Assembly (NCBI RefSeq): GCF_013359815.1
Contig: NZ_JABMCF010000039.1
Span: 124,001 to 188,000 of the forward strand
DNA length: 64,000 nt
Source of the DNA: Curtobacterium flaccumfaciens
GTDB taxonomy: Bacteria > Actinomycetota > Actinomycetes > Actinomycetales > Microbacteriaceae
Direction: 5' to 3'
In this document: positions 60,055 through 64,000 of the stretch, in pieces
How positions within the stretch are numbered: the first letter of the stretch is position 1
How the letters are laid out: the number at the start of each line of letters is the position of its first letter
Notes under the pieces: generated by a model
The model's database searches: none
The model's input: the letters and a program-made list of their open reading frames with translations, nothing else
What the model was told of the DNA's origin: nothing
Translations under genes and position numbers: made by a program

Positions 60055-61512
60055 CTACAGGGAACCGCTCGGGCGGGCGACGTACGGCATGAGCTGGTTC
60101 GGCAGCCAGATGGCGCGCTCGACGACGCCGACGCCGGGGCGCGCGGCCTCGACCATGGTGCCGTAGCTCGTCACGATCGAGTCGTGGTACGCCCCCGAGG
60201 CCGTGCCGTTCGACGAGTAGAACAGGATGTCGCCGGGCTGGCGCTGGGACAGCGGGACGAGGCGGCCGATCGACTTGAAGTAGTTGTACTGCCAGACGAC
60301 GTTGTGTCCGCCGGTCGCGATGCCCTGCGAGTTGTAGGCCATCATCACGAGGCCGGAGCAGTCCCAGGTGTTCGGGCCGGCGCCGGTCAGGACGTACGGC
60401 TCGCCGAGCTGGGCACGGGCGAACGCGATGGCACCGGCGGCCTTCGAGGGGCTGCTCGGGGCAGGAGCGGGGGCCGGGGCGGGCGCCGGTGCGGGGGCGG
60501 GGGCCGGAGCAGGCGCGGGTGCCGGCTTGCTCGGGGTGCTCGGCTTCGCGGGGGTGCCGGGGTTCGACGGGGTGCTGGGCTTGGACGGCGTGCTCGGGAC
60601 GGCCGGGGTGGAGGTCCCGCCGCCGGTGCTGCCGGTGCCGCCCGTGTTGCCCGTATTGCCGGTGTTGCCGCCGCTCGTGCCGCCGCCGGTGGCGTTCCCG
60701 GTGCCGGAGCCGTTCCCGGTGCCGGCGTCGCGCGTCTGCTTCGCGATGGCGGCCGCGGCGGCCTTCGCCTGCTGCGCACTCCAGTACGCGGTCTCCGTCG
60801 CGACGCTCGTGCCCTTCAGGTACGCGAGCTGGCGCAGGACCTCGGCCTGCTGATCCTGTTCCTTCTGCACCCGGGCCTGGGCGCCTGCGGCCACGTCGTT
60901 GGCCGTCGCGAAGGTGGTCTTCGTCGCCTCGGTCGCCTTGCGCAGGGCCGTCTCTGCCGCGGACTGCTGGGCGGCCAGGGACTCGACGGTCTTCTGGTCG
61001 GCGCGCGCCTCGGCCAGGACGGTCGCGGAGCGTTCGGACAGGTGCGACATCGTGCCGACGCGGTAGAGCAGGTCCTTCGAGTCCGACGAGTCCATGAGCA
61101 TGGTCGTCGACAGGTCACCGCCGCCCGTGCGGGACAGCTCGACCACGAGCCCGGCGACCTGGCCGGCCGAGTCGTCCGCCCGGGCCTTCGCACGCTTCGA
61201 CTGCGCGGACAGGTCGGCGAGGGTGTCCTTCGCCTCCTGCTGCTGCGACGCCGCGAGGGCGTACGCCTGCCCGGCCTGCTGCTCGGCGACACCGGCCTGG
61301 TCGGCGGCGTCCTGCAGCGTGCCCAGCCGGTCGCTCAGCTCGTCGACCGTCTGCTGGGCGTCGGCCGCATCGGACTTGGCGGCCTTGACGTCGTCCCACG
61401 ACGGACCCGAGGGTGCGGCCTGGGCCGGTCCGGCGATGACGACCGAGAGGCCGATGCCGAGCACGGCGATGGTCGCGATCCCGCAGGAGAACGAGCGAGC
61501 GGAGGTGGTCAT
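60055..61512 (-). CDS. Secreted NlpC/P60 peptidoglycan endopeptidase
   Basis: A 485-aa exported protein. The signal peptide (about 1-32, ending AQA-A) is followed by PSWDDVKAAKSDAADAQQTV and a long coiled-coil region (about 33-245), a Gly/Thr/Asn linker, a PA-repeat linker (about 335-365) and the C-terminal NlpC/P60 domain. Catalytic Cys lies in NTWDCSGLVMMAY, catalytic His in GAYHDSIVTSYG. It resembles RipA-type cell-wall hydrolases that separate daughter cells. The N-terminal module is shared with the next gene upstream, 34 bp away in the same operon. Confidence 0.92.
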   Translation of the reverse strand: MTTSARSFSCGIATIAVLGIGLSVVIAGPAQAAPSGPSWDDVKAAKSDAADAQQTVDELSDRLGTLQDAADQAGVAEQQAGQAYALAASQQQEAKDTLADLSAQSKRAKARADDSAGQVAGLVVELSRTGGGDLSTTMLMDSSDSKDLLYRVGTMSHLSERSATVLAEARADQKTVESLAAQQSAAETALRKATEATKTTFATANDVAAGAQARVQKEQDQQAEVLRQLAYLKGTSVATETAYWSAQQAKAAAAAIAKQTRDAGTGNGSGTGNATGGGTSGGNTGNTGNTGGTGSTGGGTSTPAVPSTPSKPSTPSNPGTPAKPSTPSKPAPAPAPAPAPAPAPAPAPAPAPSSPSKAAGAIAFARAQLGEPYVLTGAGPNTWDCSGLVMMAYNSQGIATGGHNVVWQYNYFKSIGRLVPLSQRQPGDILFYSSNGTASGAYHDSIVTSYGTMVEAARPGVGVVERAIWLPNQLMPYVARPSGSL

Positions 61513-61546
61513 GACGTGGGTCGACGCCTTCTGGTGGCGCTGATGC

Positions 61547-62824
61547 TCATACCGAGATCCCCCGCGCTGCCATGAAGGGGACCGGGTCGACGGCAGCGCC
61601 GTTGATCCGGGTCTCGAAGTGGAGGTGGCACCCGGTCGACCAGCCGGTCGAGCCGATCTTGGCGATCTGCTGTCCCGCGGTGACGTGCTGGCCGGCGGTG
61701 ACCATGATCCCGCCGTCGACGACGTGGCCGTACGCGGTGGAGATGCCGCCGCCGTTGTCGAGGATGACCTCGTTGCCGTACCCGCCACCGTTGCCGGCGA
61801 AGGTGACGGTGCCGTCGTGGGCCGCGTAGATCGGGGCGTAGCAGGCCGGGGCCAGGTCGACGCCGGCGTGCAGGGCGCTGACGTGCGTGTAGGGGTCGAC
61901 GCGGTAGCCGTAGGGGCTGGTCTGGAACCCGCCCGCGGGTCGGACCCACCCGGCCGGGTTGGCGCTGCCGCCACCGGTGCCGCCCTGGCTGGTCGCCGCG
62001 GCCTTGGCTGCTGCCTTCGCGGCGGCTGCTGCGAGGCGGGCCTGGCGGGCCTTCTCGGCGGCGACGCCCTTGCGGTAGTCGGCCTCGACGCCGCGCTGCT
62101 TCGAGGTGAGCGCGGTCAGCTGTGCCTCGAGCCGGGACTCGTTGTCGTTCTGGGCGTCCACCGCGGTCTGTGCGGCGTCGGCGGCACCCTGGGCCTGCTG
62201 CATCTTCGACTGTGCGGCGTCGGCCAGGTCCCCGAGGGCCTGCTTGGCGCGGTCGGCCTTGTCGGCGAGGCCCTGGGCCACACCGCGGTCCTGCGAGGCC
62301 TGCGCGTAGATGCCCTCGGACTGCTCGCTGAGCTTCGACATGGCGCCGAGCTCGTAGAGCAGGTCGCCGGAGTCGGACGGGTGCGTGAGGATGTCCGTCG
62401 TCACGTCGTCACCGCTGGTGCGACCGAGCTGGGCGGCGAGCTGACCGGCCTGCTCCTCGGACCGTGCGGCGGTCTGCTTGGCCTCATCGGCCTGCGACTG
62501 GAACTTCTTCTGCTTGAGCGTCGCCTCGTCGTACTTGTTCTGCGCGGCCTGGTACGCCTCGCCCGCGGCCTGCGCGGCCTTCTGCTTGGCAGCGGCCTCG
62601 CTCTTCAGCGACGAGATGAGCGACTTGATCTCGCTGACCTTGGCCTGCTGGGCACTGGTCGACGACTTCGCCTGCTGCACCTCGTCCCAGCTGGGGTAGC
62701 TCGCGGCACTGGCGGACGACGCCGGGGCGAGGACCGCGAGCGTGCCGGCGGTGAGCGCGACGGCGACCGCGGCGGCGATCAGGCGGCTGCGGGAGCGGAG
62801 GGAGAAGGGAATGGAGGTCGACAT
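61547..62824 (-). CDS. Secreted M23 family peptidoglycan peptidase
   Basis: A 425-aa exported protein. A signal peptide (about 1-40, ending ASA-A) is followed by SYPSWDEVQQAKSSTSAQQA and a coiled-coil region (about 41-285) and an M23 LytM domain at the C-terminus: GYRVDPYTHVSALHAGVDLA, TAYGHVVDG and the HLHFE zinc motif (GCHLHFETRI). Ends close to the NlpC/P60 gene. The coiled coil is a probable regulatory module for FtsEX-type activation, inferred from other M23 factors. Confidence 0.92.
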   Translation of the reverse strand: MSTSIPFSLRSRSRLIAAAVAVALTAGTLAVLAPASSASAASYPSWDEVQQAKSSTSAQQAKVSEIKSLISSLKSEAAAKQKAAQAAGEAYQAAQNKYDEATLKQKKFQSQADEAKQTAARSEEQAGQLAAQLGRTSGDDVTTDILTHPSDSGDLLYELGAMSKLSEQSEGIYAQASQDRGVAQGLADKADRAKQALGDLADAAQSKMQQAQGAADAAQTAVDAQNDNESRLEAQLTALTSKQRGVEADYRKGVAAEKARQARLAAAAAKAAAKAAATSQGGTGGGSANPAGWVRPAGGFQTSPYGYRVDPYTHVSALHAGVDLAPACYAPIYAAHDGTVTFAGNGGGYGNEVILDNGGGISTAYGHVVDGGIMVTAGQHVTAGQQIAKIGSTGWSTGCHLHFETRINGAAVDPVPFMAARGISV

Positions 62825-62837
62825 GTATCTCGATTTC

Positions 62838-62892
62838 GTAACAGCGCGGCAAGGCTCACGCACGTAACACTGTTAACAGGTGCAACAGTAAC
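62838..62892 (-). promoter_or_regulatory. GTAAC repeats upstream of the M23 gene
   Basis: GTAAC occurs at 62838-62842, 62864-62868 and 62888-62892, and CTGTTAACAG (62870-62879) is a 10-bp palindrome. MtrA-type response regulators of actinobacteria, which control cell-wall hydrolase genes, bind GTAAC-like repeats, so this may be an MtrA site; the spacing is not the classical one. Confidence 0.3.
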
Positions 62893-63082
62893 AACACGGG
62901 TCGCAGGCTCGACAGCCCCTCGGACGAGGGGTGCGGCCGCCGACGATGCTCGCACCGACAGCATCGGAGACCCGTGCGCTGACGCCGCGACACGCCGGGG
63001 ATGCACGGTTGGCGGGGTCGGATTTGTGAAACCCGGGGGGCGTCCGTATGCTTGTCCATCGGTAGCGCGATGCACTGCTTGC

Positions 63083-63155
63083 GGCCCTATCGTTTAGTGG
63101 CCTAGGACACCGCCCTTTCACGGCGGCAGCACGGGTTCGAATCCCGTTGGGGTCA
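63083..63155 (+). tRNA. tRNA-Glu (anticodon TTC)
   Basis: A 73-nt tRNA: acceptor GGCCCTA/TGGGGTC (two wobble pairs), anticodon arm CCGCCCTTTCACGGCGG with TTC, T-arm ACGGGTTCGAATCCCGT. No CCA is encoded. First of a Glu-Asp-Phe cluster. Confidence 0.96.
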
Positions 63156-63215
63156 CTCCTTGAGTGAGCGAGCAAGTAGTACTGAACAACACCACAGCAA
63201 GACACAACACAACAT

Positions 63216-63289
63216 GGCCCTGTAGCGCAGCTGGTTAGCGTGCCGCCCTGTCACGGCGGAGGTCGCGGGTTCAAGTCCCGTCAGGGTCG
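63216..63289 (+). tRNA. tRNA-Asp (anticodon GTC)
   Basis: A 74-nt tRNA: acceptor GGCCCTG/CAGGGTC, anticodon arm CCGCCCTGTCACGGCGG with GTC, T-arm GCGGGTTCAAGTCCCGT. Discriminator G is followed by encoded CCA (63290-63292). Confidence 0.96.
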
Positions 63290-63293
63290 CCAC

Positions 63294-63366
63294 GGCTGGA
63301 TAGCTCAGTTGGTAGAGCGTTCGACTGAAAATCGAAAGGTCCACGGATCGATGCCGTGTCCAGCCA
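63294..63366 (+). tRNA. tRNA-Phe (anticodon GAA)
   Basis: A 73-nt tRNA: acceptor GGCTGGA/TCCAGCC, anticodon arm TTCGACTGAAAATCGAA with GAA, T-arm CACGGATCGATGCCGTG. Begins 1 nt after the encoded CCA of tRNA-Asp, so both come from one precursor. The encoded 3' end is CCG rather than CCA. Confidence 0.96.
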
Positions 63367-63372
63367 CCGGTG

Positions 63373-63402
63373 AAGGCCCCCTGCTTCGGCAGGGGGCCTT
63401 TT
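63373..63402 (+). terminator. Terminator of the tRNA cluster
   Basis: AAGGCCCCCTG-CTTCGG-CAGGGGGCCTTTT: an 11-bp stem directly followed by T residues, 6 bp after tRNA-Phe. Confidence 0.9.
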
Positions 63403-63428
63403 CCGTTGTCTGGCCGGTGTGACCTGCT

Positions 63429-63500
63429 CGCAAAACACCGGTGTTCGCGCATCGAGCCGCGGCATGCGCGTGTTCAACGGGCGAACACCGGTGTTTTGCG
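63429..63500. repeat. Long perfect inverted repeat with nested palindromes
   Basis: CGCAAAACACCGGTGTTCGC (63429-63448) and its exact complement (63481-63500) flank a 32-nt spacer. Each 20-bp arm itself holds the 12-bp palindrome AACACCGGTGTT. It lies between the tRNA terminator and the end of the aldo/keto reductase gene. Confidence 0.85.
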
Positions 63501-63506
63501 GACTGC

Positions 63507-64000
63507 CTAGGCCTCGCGGGTCTTCGGGCTGCTGTCGTTCGTCTTCGCGGGGTCGCGCTCGACCACGGCGCCCAGGGCATCGTCGATCCGCGACATGAGC
63601 TCCGCGGGGATCGTGACGCCGGCAGCGCCCGCGTTGTCGTGCACCTGCTCCGGACGCGAGGCACCGATGATCGCCGAAGCGACGTTCTCGTTCTGCAGGA
63701 CCCAAGCGACCGCGAGCTGCGCCATCGACAGGTTCAGCTCGTCGGCGACCGGCTGCAGCTCCTGCACCGAGGACAGCACCTCGTCGCGCATGAACCGCTT
63801 GATCATGTCCGCGCCGCCCTTGTCGTCGGTCGCGCGGGAGCCCTCGGGCAGCGGCTGACCCGGCTTGTACTTACCGGTGAGCACACCCTGGGCGATCGGT
63901 GACCAGACGATCTGCGAGATGCCGAGTTCCTTCGAGGTGGGGACGACCTCGTCCTCGATGACCCGCCACAGTGCCGAGTACTGGGGCTGGTTCGAGATGA
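63507..64000 (-). CDS. Aldo/keto reductase, potassium-channel beta subunit-like (5' part outside window)
   Basis: The C-terminal 164 residues of an aldo/keto reductase. Recognisable segments: SNQPQYSALWRVIEDEVVPT, LGISQIVWSPIAQGVLTGKY (beta-7 region with NADP-binding SPIAQG) and VLQNENVASAIIGASRPEQV, the C-terminal cofactor-binding loop. The catalytic Asp, Tyr, Lys and His are in the missing part. It belongs to the long AKR branch (YghZ/Kvbeta-like), different from the short enzyme at 6231-7052. It runs off the right edge of the window. Confidence 0.9.
   Translation of the reverse strand, partial: ISNQPQYSALWRVIEDEVVPTSKELGISQIVWSPIAQGVLTGKYKPGQPLPEGSRATDDKGGADMIKRFMRDEVLSSVQELQPVADELNLSMAQLAVAWVLQNENVASAIIGASRPEQVHDNAGAAGVTIPAELMSRIDDALGAVVERDPAKTNDSSPKTREA

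Noticed and set aside
60480..60540. A CRISPR array suggested by regular short repeats
   Set aside because: The repeat is the coding sequence of a Pro-Ala linker with no spacers. No CRISPR array or cas gene is seen in the window.

Overview
The window is high-GC DNA with mostly GTG/ATG starts and many 4-nt gene overlaps. Its gene content and order (tilS-hpt-ftsH-fol cluster-PH-domain proteins-lysS, a group 2 sigma factor, a 6C RNA, ClpC, actinobacterial UAAP/urea-carboxylase genes) point to an actinobacterium of the Microbacteriaceae, most like Curtobacterium. The genus is inferred from overall resemblance, not from a marker gene.

Layout. (1) 1-3627: a sugar-uptake and GH42 beta-galactosidase operon with a divergent LacI regulator and two identical 16-bp operators. 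(2) 3.7-7.1 kb: small enzymes and regulators (VOC, GNAT/TetR pair, DUF4383, aldo/keto reductase). (3) 7.3-9.9 kb: a small accessory patch with two broken GNAT genes and a PIN-like (DUF4411)/XRE-ImmA toxin-antitoxin-like pair. (4) 9.9-12.5 kb: msrA, a UBP zinc finger protein and ppk2. (5) 12.5-22.6 kb: a nitrogen-salvage operon (APC permease, two DUF1989 proteins, a 1233-aa biotin-dependent urea/guanidine carboxylase, allophanate hydrolase, TetR) followed by bioY. Its promoter carries a four-half GlnR-like box and a TetR-type operator. (6) 22.6-28.4 kb: small unknowns, a TetR/oxidoreductase pair, a lipoprotein, an EamA remnant and a secreted acid phosphatase with an autotransporter-type repeat. 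(7) 28.4-33.2 kb: a decayed accessory island ending at tRNA-Ser(CGA), with GAF and IS30 remnants, an unknown 296-aa protein, a GNAT and a TIR-domain protein. (8) 33.4-41.7 kb: SGNH hydrolase, radA, cold-shock protein, small enzymes, and a tightly overlapping XRE / ImmA / membrane protein / alpha-beta hydrolase cassette. (9) 41.8-50.1 kb: 6C RNA, clpC, a stand-alone Clp-N protein, NAD kinase, sigma factor, small proteins, lysS. (10) 50.1-59.8 kb: DUF2520, two PH-domain membrane proteins, DUF3180, folK, folB, folP, ftsH, hpt, tilS and divergent ppa. (11) 60-64 kb: two related peptidoglycan hydrolases, three tRNAs (Glu, Asp, Phe) and a partial aldo/keto reductase.

How it fits together: the nitrogen operon is self-consistent. 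The carboxylase is biotinylated and the next gene imports biotin; DUF1989 proteins plus the carboxylase plus allophanate hydrolase form the recently defined guanidine route or a classical urea route, and the promoter shows a nitrogen-regulator signature. Eight copies of a roughly 46-50 bp perfect or near-perfect palindrome (outer arms GACGGAC-K-GGAGGC / GCCTCC-M-GTCCGTC) are scattered between genes and form the clearest unexplained structural signal. The best candidates for undescribed biology are that repeat family, the four-gene XRE/ImmA/membrane/hydrolase cassette, the TIR-GNAT pair beside tRNA-Ser, and a 28-bp near-palindrome found upstream of both the XRE-ImmA and the TIR genes in mirror orientation.

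Stretches without genes: 9643-9930 holds only the 28-bp near-palindrome; 28408-29192 holds repeats and gene debris; 32555-33193 holds the second 28-bp element and an IS30 fragment; 41746-42051 holds the 6C RNA and a repeat; 47523-47875 holds a likely promoter and a terminator. Functions are assigned by reading the translated sequences; no database search was run.
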